Below are positions 51,077-59,148 of a stretch of 64,000 nt of DNA, in pieces. A program made the translations under genes and the position numbers. Each line of letters begins with the position of its first letter. Position 1 is the stretch's first letter. The notes under the pieces are model-generated. The model was not told where the DNA came from. It saw only the letters and a program-made list of their open reading frames with translations, and did no database searches. This DNA is from an uncultured Bacteriovoracaceae bacterium. Its GTDB lineage: Bacteria > Bdellovibrionota > Bacteriovoracia > Bacteriovoracales > Bacteriovoracaceae. The stretch spans positions 17,540 to 81,539 of the forward strand of contig CALHLC010000008.1 of assembly GCA_938034385.1 (NCBI GenBank), read 5' to 3'.

Positions 51077-52505
51077 AGTTTATTCAATTGATAAGTATCC
51101 CGAGTTTCATCAAGCGATAAATAAAAAGTTTAAGTCTTCAACTCAAATATATTTTAGTGTCTATTTAGATGAAAGTGTTGGAGAAGAGATTGATCGATTT
51201 TCGATTATAAAAAAAGATGACGAAGGTACTTTAAGTTTTAATCTTAGATACCTTAATAAGTTAACTCTTTTAGAAGAAGAACTTGAAGAAGGATTTGCTC
51301 TTTTTCTGAACAAATGTTCGGATGTTTTTCAAAGTGTTCTTGATAGTGAGTTCAAAGTAGAAGAGGAGCATTTAAAAGAGTTAGGTGAGTTTTATAATAA
51401 TATCTTGGTTTATAATGGACAAGATCATCCTTTTGAATATTTTGTGAAACATTCCCTTGCAAAAGTTGATAAGAATGGAAGTCTTATTCAAGATCATTTG
51501 AAATTTTCAGGCAAGTTTTCTTTATTGAAAATAGAAAATGAAAAATTGTTTATTCTAAAATATTTACTTTATCTGGGGCTTAGAGATGATTTGAATAAGA
51601 TACATCACTTTGGGCAAGGAAAATCGCTATTGGAAGACTTCTTGAATGAGTCTTCGGTGCCTTTGGCCCTTTTTAATTCTTTTGATGACTTAATTATCCA
51701 CAATAAGCCATTTAGAGATATGAACCTTTTAAGTACTGAAACGTTAAAATTTAGTAATGGGCAAAAGATCGAAAATTCAAATTTTCTTTATACTATTAAA
51801 AGAGAAGAGATTGCTCTAGAGGGAGCGAAGTTCTCTCTTATTATATTTTTAAAAGAAATTAGCTTTTCAGATAAATATATTAATTCTGATGAATTAGGGA
51901 TTATTACCTCCTCTATTGCACATGAATTAAATAATCCGATAGGAGGTGTTTTATCTGGTGCTGAAGTACTCCTTTCACTTTCTCCTAAAGAAAATAAAGA
52001 TGAGAGAGAGTTATTAGAAGAAGTGAAAAAAAGTGCAAAGAGATGCAGTGCTTTGATTAAAACATTTTTAGGTTTTTCCAGGAAGGTCATAGAAGATGAA
52101 GAAGAAAGTAGTCTTGTGGAGTCTGTCCACCAAGCGGGAACACTACTTAGAACACGTTTAGTAGAGAATAATATTATTTTCAAATTTGAAATGAATGATA
52201 TCAAACAAGAAAAAATTAAGAACCAATCGGTTTGGACGATGATTTTATATATTATGTTCTCTAATATTCTTAATATGATTTTAAGAAAAAAACTTGTTAG
52301 CGGGAAAACGATCAACTTGGTTTCAATTACTTTCACTAAAAGTAATCAGGCAATGTATTTTTCTACTTCGGAAAGTTTAAGCAAAAATATTTATGATGAG
52401 TTATTACTTTCACCATTTTTCTTTCATTTATTAGAGCAAGAAAAGTTAAACTTAGATCTAGAGGATGAAAAGATAGTCTTTACAAGTGAAAATCTGGATA
52501 ATTAG
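51057..52505 (+). CDS. Histidine-kinase-like protein with degenerate ATPase domain
   Basis: A 482-residue cytoplasmic protein. Residues about 195-275 read like a PAS domain (SVPLALFNSFDDLIIHNKPF). A HisKA dimerisation helix follows: ELGIITSSIAHELNNPIGGVLSGAEVLL has the phospho-acceptor H289 in the H-E-x-x-N-P box. The C-terminal 140 residues should be the HATPase domain, but the glycine-rich G1 (D-x-G-x-G) and G2 boxes are not visible. The ATG lies within the end of the M23 peptidase gene (20-nt overlap), so the two are co-translated. It overlaps the convergent dnaQ-like gene by 26 nt. No response regulator is adjacent. Confidence 0.8.
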   Translation: MNFLETRVYSIDKYPEFHQAINKKFKSSTQIYFSVYLDESVGEEIDRFSIIKKDDEGTLSFNLRYLNKLTLLEEELEEGFALFLNKCSDVFQSVLDSEFKVEEEHLKELGEFYNNILVYNGQDHPFEYFVKHSLAKVDKNGSLIQDHLKFSGKFSLLKIENEKLFILKYLLYLGLRDDLNKIHHFGQGKSLLEDFLNESSVPLALFNSFDDLIIHNKPFRDMNLLSTETLKFSNGQKIENSNFLYTIKREEIALEGAKFSLIIFLKEISFSDKYINSDELGIITSSIAHELNNPIGGVLSGAEVLLSLSPKENKDERELLEEVKKSAKRCSALIKTFLGFSRKVIEDEEESSLVESVHQAGTLLRTRLVENNIIFKFEMNDIKQEKIKNQSVWTMILYIMFSNILNMILRKKLVSGKTINLVSITFTKSNQAMYFSTSESLSKNIYDELLLSPFFFHLLEQEKLNLDLEDEKIVFTSENLDN

Positions 52506-53745
52506 TCTTTTCTTGAGCTGCCAGGAAGTCTTGTAAGCGTTTAGAATATTGTGGAAAGTTACTTGGGATCTTTTTAGATGAAATGAGAAGGAATCTCTCT
52601 TTGTGATTCAAGATATGCTTGTGAATTAATAAATCAATCTCTTGTAATGTAGAGTTGTATTTTTCAGATTTTCTCTTTTTCTTATTCATGAAATTAAAAG
52701 ATTTCTTTATCTGGCTTGGAGAAATAAATATTTGAGGTCTCTTAAGGGAAGGGTTTTTAAAATCAAGAATATAAAAATGGTTATCTACTAAGTGAGGAAG
52801 AATAATAAATTTATAGGAGTTTTGCTCTCCTGATAAATTTGATCCTATTTTTTCTTCAAGTATTTTAAAGAAATCGCTTCTTTTGTCTTCTTCAATATTT
52901 AAAAAATAATCTTTATAAATTATGAGACTATGAGTTAAAGATGAAGTCATTTGAATAGTGAGTCTTTCAAAGTCTTGATCTAACATTGATTTTAATTCAT
53001 CCATAGAAAATAAATCTACATTGTAAGGGACTACATTTTGTAAGGCACCCTGCTTGCTTTTAAAGAATAAGCAATAATTAAATTTACTTTGTGAGATGAG
53101 TCCTAGTTTTTCTGAAATCTTGTCCTTATCTGAAGAGCTTAAGTGATATCTATCTAGCTCAAATTTATTTTTGGGATAGTATAAACTATTCACTTTTTTA
53201 ATATCTTTCTTGATGAAAAGCTCTAAAAACTTAATGAAAATCTTAGCTGTTAAAATAGAGTCAGATAAGGCCCTGTGAGCATCTTCAAAGTCAATCTTAA
53301 ATAACTCAGATAAATATGTAAGGTTAGATTTTTGAATTTCAGGAAGCATGTGTTTAGTCATGATATTGGTACAAATTGATTTGTTTTCTAGTAGAGGTCG
53401 ATTCAACCTTTTGAGAACACTATTGAAAAATGGGACATCAAAAGCTGCGTTATGTGCAACTAATATATCATCGCCAATAAATTCTAAAATTTGATCAATC
53501 ACATTCTCGATAGTTGGACTATCTTGAAGATCAGCTTGTTTTACAGATGTTAATTTTTGAACATAAATAGGGATACGAATTTCTGGATTTATAAAAAACT
53601 CTTTAGACTCACTGATTTCTAAGTTTCTAATTTTAACTAGACCAATCTCAAATATTTTATCTTTATCATGACTTCCACCAGTGGTTTCTAAGTCAATACA
53701 ACAGAAGTTTAAATCAGAGATTAATTTTCTTGAGTCAACACTCAT
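52480..53745 (-). CDS. DnaQ-like 3'-5' exonuclease (DEDDh) protein
   Basis: A 421-residue protein whose first 180 residues form a DEDDh exonuclease: FCCIDLETTGG (Exo I), LVAHNAAFDVPFFNSVL (Exo II) and EDAHRALSDS (Exo III, with catalytic His). This is the fold of the proofreading epsilon subunit and of PolC exonuclease domains. The remaining 240 residues are unrecognised and distinguish it from plain DnaQ. It starts 3 nt after the pnp stop codon with no ribosome binding site, so translation is probably coupled. The role could be DNA repair or nucleic-acid turnover. Confidence 0.85.
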   Translation of the reverse strand: MSVDSRKLISDLNFCCIDLETTGGSHDKDKIFEIGLVKIRNLEISESKEFFINPEIRIPIYVQKLTSVKQADLQDSPTIENVIDQILEFIGDDILVAHNAAFDVPFFNSVLKRLNRPLLENKSICTNIMTKHMLPEIQKSNLTYLSELFKIDFEDAHRALSDSILTAKIFIKFLELFIKKDIKKVNSLYYPKNKFELDRYHLSSSDKDKISEKLGLISQSKFNYCLFFKSKQGALQNVVPYNVDLFSMDELKSMLDQDFERLTIQMTSSLTHSLIIYKDYFLNIEEDKRSDFFKILEEKIGSNLSGEQNSYKFIILPHLVDNHFYILDFKNPSLKRPQIFISPSQIKKSFNFMNKKKRKSEKYNSTLQEIDLLIHKHILNHKERFLLISSKKIPSNFPQYSKRLQDFLAAQEKTNYPDFHL

Positions 53746-53748
53746 GAA

Positions 53749-54582
53749 TTAATTATGCCTTTGAAGATAAGTTCCAATTAGTTTTGTGAATTTGTTCATT
53801 GCCTTATTAGCTTCATGCTTTACATCTTCATGTTTTAAAACCTGATCAACTATTCCGGCTCCATAGTTTGTTATACATGATACTCCAAGAATATTATATC
53901 CAGCATGCTTTGCAGCGATTACTTCAGGAACAGTGCTCATTCCTATCATATCTCCACCCATGGCCCGAAACATTTTTATCTCGGCCGGAGTTTCATAGCT
54001 AGGTCCACTAACGTGAAAATATGTTCCAGGCTTTATTTCTATACCTAACTCTCTAGCAACAGCCAATAAATTCTCTCGCATAGATTTAGGATAAACTTCA
54101 GACATGTCTGGAAACCTTGGACCTATATCATCTTTATTGGGGCCTATTAAAGGATTTCTCCCACAATGATTAATATGATCTTGAATGAGAATTAAATCAC
54201 CGGGATTGAAATTGGGATTTAAAGATCCAGCAGCATTGGTCACGATAAGGTTTTTACAACCTAGCTTTCTAAGAGCTCTAAGTGGGAAGTTTACTTCATC
54301 ATCACTATGGCCTTCATAAAAATGAAGTCGACCTTGTTGAAACGCGATGGTTCCATTTTCAGTCTTTGCAAATACTATCGCTCCAGCATGACCGGAAACA
54401 CCGGGTGATTTAAAATGTGGAATAGATTCGCAAGTAATTTTCAATGAATCTGAAAAAGTATCTGCAAAAGGGCCTAACCCTGAACCTAGGACGACTAGAG
54501 TATGAGGGCTTTCAATACTATTATCATTTAATTGTTTTTTTAAGTAAGTAGCCGCAGCTTCTAATTGTTCAGAATAATTCAT
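53749..54582 (-). CDS. Purine nucleoside phosphorylase
   Basis: PNP cleaves purine nucleosides with phosphate to the base and (deoxy)ribose 1-phosphate. The 277-residue protein has VVLGSGLGPFADTF, the phosphate-binding GRLHFYEGHS, VTNAAGSLNP, DHINHCGRNPLIGPN, YFHVSGPSYETPAEIKMFRAMGGDMIGMSTVPE, and SCITNYGAG, all typical of the trimeric PNP (PunA/DeoD-II) class. It overlaps deoA by one base. It forms a salvage operon with deoA. Confidence 0.95.
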   Translation of the reverse strand: MNYSEQLEAAATYLKKQLNDNSIESPHTLVVLGSGLGPFADTFSDSLKITCESIPHFKSPGVSGHAGAIVFAKTENGTIAFQQGRLHFYEGHSDDEVNFPLRALRKLGCKNLIVTNAAGSLNPNFNPGDLILIQDHINHCGRNPLIGPNKDDIGPRFPDMSEVYPKSMRENLLAVARELGIEIKPGTYFHVSGPSYETPAEIKMFRAMGGDMIGMSTVPEVIAAKHAGYNILGVSCITNYGAGIVDQVLKHEDVKHEANKAMNKFTKLIGTYLQRHN

Positions 54583-55889
54583 TACACAATAACCTTAGAA
54601 ATGAGTCTTGGTTTTTTTATCACACTAGAGCTAATCGTAATTATTGAATTACTAAATTCTGTAGAGATTTTCTTCACAAGACTAGCTTGCTTTTTATGAT
54701 GATAAATAGTTACAAGAGGAGAACCTTTTTTGATCTTATCTCCAATCTTATGATGAAAGATAAATCCAACACTATGATCAATTTTTTCGCCTACAATTTT
54801 TCGGCCTCCACCAAGATCGACTAGTTTTAAGCCTATCTGGGCATTTTTAAAATCCTTAAGATAACCTGACTTCTTAGCCTTAACGATAGTCGCCTGTTTT
54901 GCTACCTTTTGATTATTTAGTGATTTTAATTTTCCACCTTGAGCTAAAATTACTTTTTCAAATACTTCATAGGCCTTTCCATTTTCAATAACTTTAAGGC
55001 ATTTCGACCTCGCGTCTTCTATCGTTTTCGCTTTTTTAGCAAGTAAAACCATATGAGCTGCAAGTTCAATACTTAGTTTGGTTAAATCTTTAGGACCTTG
55101 TCCTTTTAGGGTTTCAACGGATTCAATTATTTCTAATGAATTCCCAACAGCATTTCCTAAAGGTTGGCTCATATCAGTTAAAAGAGCACTGGCCCCTTTT
55201 TTAAATTGTTTAGCAGTGTTTAAAATTGAAACAGCGAGTTCTTTTGCTCTCTTAGGAGTCTTCATAAAAGAACCAGAACCTGTTTTAATATCCATCACAA
55301 TTCCATTAGCACCTTCAGCTAACTTTTTACTCATAATAGAAGCTGTGATTAATGGTACTGATTCAATAGTCGCTGTAACATCTCGAACAGAATAAATTAA
55401 ACCATCAGCAGGAGCAATTTTTGAAGTTTGCCCATTTAAAACGAAATTGTACTTTGCTAAAACTTCTTTAAATCTTTTCGAACTTAAATTTGTTTTAAAG
55501 CCATCTATAGACTCAACCTTATCTATAGTTCCACCAGTGTGACCTAATCCTCTTCCAGCAATCATGGGAACCTTCACTCCGCAAGCTGCAGCAATTGGAC
55601 CTAGAATAAAAGAAGCTTTATCTCCTATTCCTCCAGTAGAATGTTTATCGACATAATGAGCACCTTTAAATTTTAATTGCTCACCACTTTCTAGCATCAC
55701 TTTGGTAAGTGCTGCAGTTTCTTTTGTAGTCATCCCATTAAGGTAAATGGCCATCAATAAAGCGGATAATTGGTATTTAGGAATTGTTCCAGATACAGCT
55801 CCCTCGACAAACCATTTAATTTCGTCAAAAGAGAGTTCTTTGTGGTGCTTTTTGGCATCAATAATTTGATAGGCCGTAAGTTTTTTCAT
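54582..55889 (-). CDS. deoA: Thymidine/pyrimidine-nucleoside phosphorylase
   Basis: This enzyme splits thymidine or other pyrimidine nucleosides by phosphorolysis. The 435 residues show DKHSTGGIGDKASFILGPIAAACGVKVPMIAGRGLGHTGGTIDKVES, the signature of the family (glycine-rich phosphate and nucleoside site), and the C-terminal biotinyl-like domain (GKIDHSVGFIFHHKIGDKIKKG-type region). Both thymidine phosphorylase and Pdp share this pattern, so substrate breadth is open. AAGGAT precedes the start. It is the first gene of the minus-strand operon and divergent from nupC. Confidence 0.93.
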   Translation of the reverse strand: MKKLTAYQIIDAKKHHKELSFDEIKWFVEGAVSGTIPKYQLSALLMAIYLNGMTTKETAALTKVMLESGEQLKFKGAHYVDKHSTGGIGDKASFILGPIAAACGVKVPMIAGRGLGHTGGTIDKVESIDGFKTNLSSKRFKEVLAKYNFVLNGQTSKIAPADGLIYSVRDVTATIESVPLITASIMSKKLAEGANGIVMDIKTGSGSFMKTPKRAKELAVSILNTAKQFKKGASALLTDMSQPLGNAVGNSLEIIESVETLKGQGPKDLTKLSIELAAHMVLLAKKAKTIEDARSKCLKVIENGKAYEVFEKVILAQGGKLKSLNNQKVAKQATIVKAKKSGYLKDFKNAQIGLKLVDLGGGRKIVGEKIDHSVGFIFHHKIGDKIKKGSPLVTIYHHKKQASLVKKISTEFSNSIITISSSVIKKPRLISKVIV

Positions 55890-55957
55890 CAGTCTATCCT
55901 TAAAAGCTAAAAGCTTAATATACCGCAGTAAGATCTCAAAGTCATTTAATTTAATCC

Positions 55958-55986
55958 TTGAAAGCTTCCCATAAACATAATAAGAA
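55958..55986 (+). promoter_or_regulatory. Promoter of nupC, leaderless arrangement
   Basis: TTGAAA (55958-55963), exactly 17 bp and TAAGAA (55981-55986) lie 6 nt before the ATG at 55993. No Shine-Dalgarno sequence lies between the box and the start codon. Confidence 0.6.
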
Positions 55987-55992
55987 TCTTAC

Positions 55993-57207
55993 ATGGAAAA
56001 ATTTATATCATTTGGTGGTCTCTTAATATTTCTCTTAATAGCTTTTATCTTCAGTAGTGATAGGAAAAAGATTAATTGGAGACTTGTTATATCAGGTGTT
56101 ATTGCTCAATTTCTACTTGCTTTACTTATTTTAAAAACACCTTTTGGTCGCTCATTTTTTGATGGAGCAAAAGACTTTTTTCAAGCGATTCTAAATTACA
56201 CAGATGAAGGATCAAAGTTTATTTTTGGTGGGTTACACAATACAGAAAAAATAGGTTTTTCTTTTGCGATCATGGTTTTACCGACAATTATTTTTATGTC
56301 TACGCTTATGAGTATTCTTTATCACTTGGGGATCATGCAAAAAATTGTAAAAGGTTGTGCAATGATCATGATGAAAGTGATGGGAACTTCAGGAGCTGAG
56401 TCTTTAAGTGCTGCTGCAAATATTTTTGCAGGACAAACTGAAGCACCTTTAACTGTAAAACCTTATATCGATGATATGACAAACTCAGAACTCATGGCCT
56501 TAATGACAGGTGGAATGGCCACAGTTGCTGGAGGAGTTTTAGCTGCTTATGTTGGGTTTGGAATTGATGCTGGTCACTTATTAGCAGCCTCTGTTATGTC
56601 AGCTCCTGCTGCTTTGGTGTGCGCTAAACTTTTAGTTCCAGAAACTGAAATTTCAAAAACGGCAGGATCAGTTGATGTTGAGTTTGAAAAAAATACTGTA
56701 AACGTAGTTGACGCTGCTGCAAGTGGAGCCGGAGAAGGTTTAAAACTTGCTTTAAATGTTGGAGCAATGTTACTAGCGTTTGTTGCCTTGATTGCTTTAT
56801 TTAACGGCTTGATTGGATTTCTTGGCGGGCTAGTTGGATACCCAACTCTTAGCTTTGAATTAATTATGGGTTATCTTTTTGCACCAGTGGCTTTTATTAT
56901 GGGAGTTCCTTGGCATGAGTGTACCCAAGTTGGAATTTTATTAGCTAAAAAATTAGTTCTCAATGAGTTCGTAGCTTATCTTGATTTAAAAGGAATGCTT
57001 GGAACTTTATCAGATAGATCAGTTACTATTTCTACTTATGCACTTTGTGGCTTTGCTAACTTTAGCTCTATCGCTATTCAAATTGGCGGGATAGGAACGA
57101 TGGCTCCGGGTAGGACTAAAGATCTCTCTAAACTTGGAATGAAGTCCTTATTAGGTGGAACTCTGGCTTGCTTAATGACAGCTACCATTGCAGGAATCTT
57201 AATCTAA
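55993..57207 (+). CDS. nupC: Concentrative nucleoside transporter (NupC/CNT family)
   Basis: NupC imports nucleosides across the inner membrane with protons or sodium. The 404-residue protein has many hydrophobic helices and the CNT motifs GTSGAESLSAAANIFAGQTEAPL, MTGGMATVAGGVLAAYV, SAPAALVCAKLLVPE, and the C-terminal YALCGFANFSSIAIQIGGIGTMAPGR. It lies divergent from the deoA-pnp salvage operon with 103 bp between. The gene has a predicted leaderless promoter. Confidence 0.95.
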   Translation: MEKFISFGGLLIFLLIAFIFSSDRKKINWRLVISGVIAQFLLALLILKTPFGRSFFDGAKDFFQAILNYTDEGSKFIFGGLHNTEKIGFSFAIMVLPTIIFMSTLMSILYHLGIMQKIVKGCAMIMMKVMGTSGAESLSAAANIFAGQTEAPLTVKPYIDDMTNSELMALMTGGMATVAGGVLAAYVGFGIDAGHLLAASVMSAPAALVCAKLLVPETEISKTAGSVDVEFEKNTVNVVDAAASGAGEGLKLALNVGAMLLAFVALIALFNGLIGFLGGLVGYPTLSFELIMGYLFAPVAFIMGVPWHECTQVGILLAKKLVLNEFVAYLDLKGMLGTLSDRSVTISTYALCGFANFSSIAIQIGGIGTMAPGRTKDLSKLGMKSLLGGTLACLMTATIAGILI

Positions 57208-57256
57208 CCCTGCTAAATATAGACCTTTTAGATAGGCTCCTAATATCTTGAATAGA

Positions 57257-57285
57257 TTGTGTTCCGCCGCAGTATCCTTTATAGT
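57257..57285 (+). promoter_or_regulatory. Promoter of the ribonuclease E/G gene, leaderless arrangement
   Basis: TTGTGT (57257-57262), 17 bp and TATAGT (57280-57285) lie 6 nt before the ATG at 57292. A second possible -10, TATCCT (57273-57278), lies 19 bp after TTGAAT (57248-57253) and would give a leader of only about 7 nt. Confidence 0.55.
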
Positions 57286-57291
57286 TCCTAC

Positions 57292-58875
57292 ATGCCTAAA
57301 GAACTGATTATTAATGAAACTTATAATGAATGTAGAGTTGCTCTACTAGAAAATGATGAAATCCTTGAACTTCATATTGATAGGTTCAAAGGACATAACT
57401 TAAAGAATTATCCTTTAGTTGGAAATATCTATCAAGGTAAGGTCGTTAGGGTTCTACCAGGAATGCAATCAGCCTTTGTGGATATTGGAACAGATAGGGC
57501 CGCTTTTTTATATATTGATGATGCTTATCTCCCAACTCTTGAAGAGCAAAGAGAGATCGCTGAAAAAGTTCGTGAGTATCAAGCTGAACTTGAATCTAAA
57601 CCAGGTAAAATTATTCATGATGAAATGAGTACTTTATCTGAAACAGTTGATCTTAAGTTTAGACCAAATGTGAAAATTCAAGACGTTTTAAAAGAAGGTG
57701 ATACGGTTTTAGTTCAAGTTGCTAAAGAGCCAATCTCAACTAAGGGACCAAGAGTTACAAGGCATATCACTCTTGCTGGTCGCCATATTGTTTTCATGCC
57801 CTTTATAGAACATGCTGGAGTCTCCAGAAGAATAGAAAAAGAAGAAGAGCGAACTCGGCTTAAGGAAATTCTTGATTCCATTAAGCAAGAAGGTAAAGGG
57901 ATGATTGCTAGGACTGTTGCTGAAGGGCAGTCTTATAAAACTCTTAAAGCTGATTATAATATTTTAGTAAAGACGTGGAAGGATATCCAAAAAAAGCTTC
58001 AAAAAGCTAAAGTTCCTTCTCAAATTCACACAGATTTAAGTTTTCTTCAAAGATGTTTAAGAGATATCACTGGAGACGATGTTGATTCAATTATCGTTGA
58101 TAATAAATCAACTCAAAAACAAGTTGAAAAATTCATTGTGAAATATCTTCCTGAAATGAAAGGGAAGGTAAATCTTTATTCAGACGAGAAACCAATCTTT
58201 GATCATTACGGAGTTGATCTAGAAATAGAGCGAGGACTTAGTGATAAAGTCTTTTTAAAATCTGGAGGATCATTAAACATTGATCAAACAGAAGCACTTG
58301 TTTCAGTAGATGTGAATACAGGACGCTTTGTTGGAAAGAAAAGTTTAGAAGATACAATTCTTAAAACCAACCTTGAAGCTGTAAAAGAGATCGCTTATCA
58401 ATTGAGACTAAGAAATTGTGGTGGGCTAATCATCATTGATTTTATCGATATGGAAAAGTTAGAACATAGAGAAAGTGTTTATCAAACATTATTAGCAGCT
58501 CTTAAAAAAGATAGATCTAAGACTAAGGTGCTTCCTATTTCAGAATTAGGTCTTGTTGAAATGACGAGAAAGCGAACGAGGGATACCTTGATTCGAACGA
58601 TGTGTGAACAATGTCCCTATTGTGAAGGAACAGGGAAAGTAAAGTCTGTCATGACAGTTTGCCTGGAAATTATCCGTGAAATCATGAAAACAGTTCAAAA
58701 GCCTGGTAAAAATAAGATTCAAGTTTTTGCTCATCCTGAAGTTTCTTTGAAATTAAGTGGATCAGAATTTGCGATCCCTGAATATGTCGAAGAAACATTT
58801 CAAAAATCTCTAAATATTCGAGCTGATAATAATTATCATGTTGAGCAGTATGAGATTTTTTCTAATGAATATTAG
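57292..58875 (+). CDS. rng: Ribonuclease E/G family protein
   Basis: An endoribonuclease for rRNA maturation and mRNA decay. The 527-residue length (from 57292) matches RNase G. It has KELIINETYNECRVALLEN, an S1 domain (VGNIYQGKVVRVLPGMQSAFVDIG), GRFVGKKSLEDTILKTNLEAVKEIAYQLRLRNCGGLIIIDFIDM with the catalytic aspartates, LVEMTRKRTRDTL, and CPYCEGTG, the zinc-link cysteines. The frame is open 11 codons upstream, but these residues are not conserved and would lie inside the promoter. No Shine-Dalgarno sequence precedes either start. Confidence 0.93.
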   Translation: MPKELIINETYNECRVALLENDEILELHIDRFKGHNLKNYPLVGNIYQGKVVRVLPGMQSAFVDIGTDRAAFLYIDDAYLPTLEEQREIAEKVREYQAELESKPGKIIHDEMSTLSETVDLKFRPNVKIQDVLKEGDTVLVQVAKEPISTKGPRVTRHITLAGRHIVFMPFIEHAGVSRRIEKEEERTRLKEILDSIKQEGKGMIARTVAEGQSYKTLKADYNILVKTWKDIQKKLQKAKVPSQIHTDLSFLQRCLRDITGDDVDSIIVDNKSTQKQVEKFIVKYLPEMKGKVNLYSDEKPIFDHYGVDLEIERGLSDKVFLKSGGSLNIDQTEALVSVDVNTGRFVGKKSLEDTILKTNLEAVKEIAYQLRLRNCGGLIIIDFIDMEKLEHRESVYQTLLAALKKDRSKTKVLPISELGLVEMTRKRTRDTLIRTMCEQCPYCEGTGKVKSVMTVCLEIIREIMKTVQKPGKNKIQVFAHPEVSLKLSGSEFAIPEYVEETFQKSLNIRADNNYHVEQYEIFSNEY

Positions 58876-59148
58876 GAATAAATAAAGTTTTTGCTATTAA
58901 GATATAATCCCAATTATCCATTTGGAATTTTTAAGAAAGCAAAATCTATCCTCATCAATTAATTATTGTCATTCATAAAAAAATGATAAAAGTTCAAATT
59001 TAGAGATATGTAAATATGACAATATTTAAAGGCAAAGTTTATAAAAGATGTTTTTTTTCTTAGAGATAATTTGAAGAGAAGTACTTTGAATTATTGGTTT
59101 TTGTATAAATGAAATGAAAAAAATCAGTATATGCTATTATTAAATTAG
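58876..59148. other. AT-rich intergenic region
   Basis: I see no gene, strong hairpin terminator or repeat in these 273 bp. A TATTAT at 59135-59140 lies 8 nt before the ATG at 59149 and may be the -10 box of the lipoprotein gene. Confidence 0.5.
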
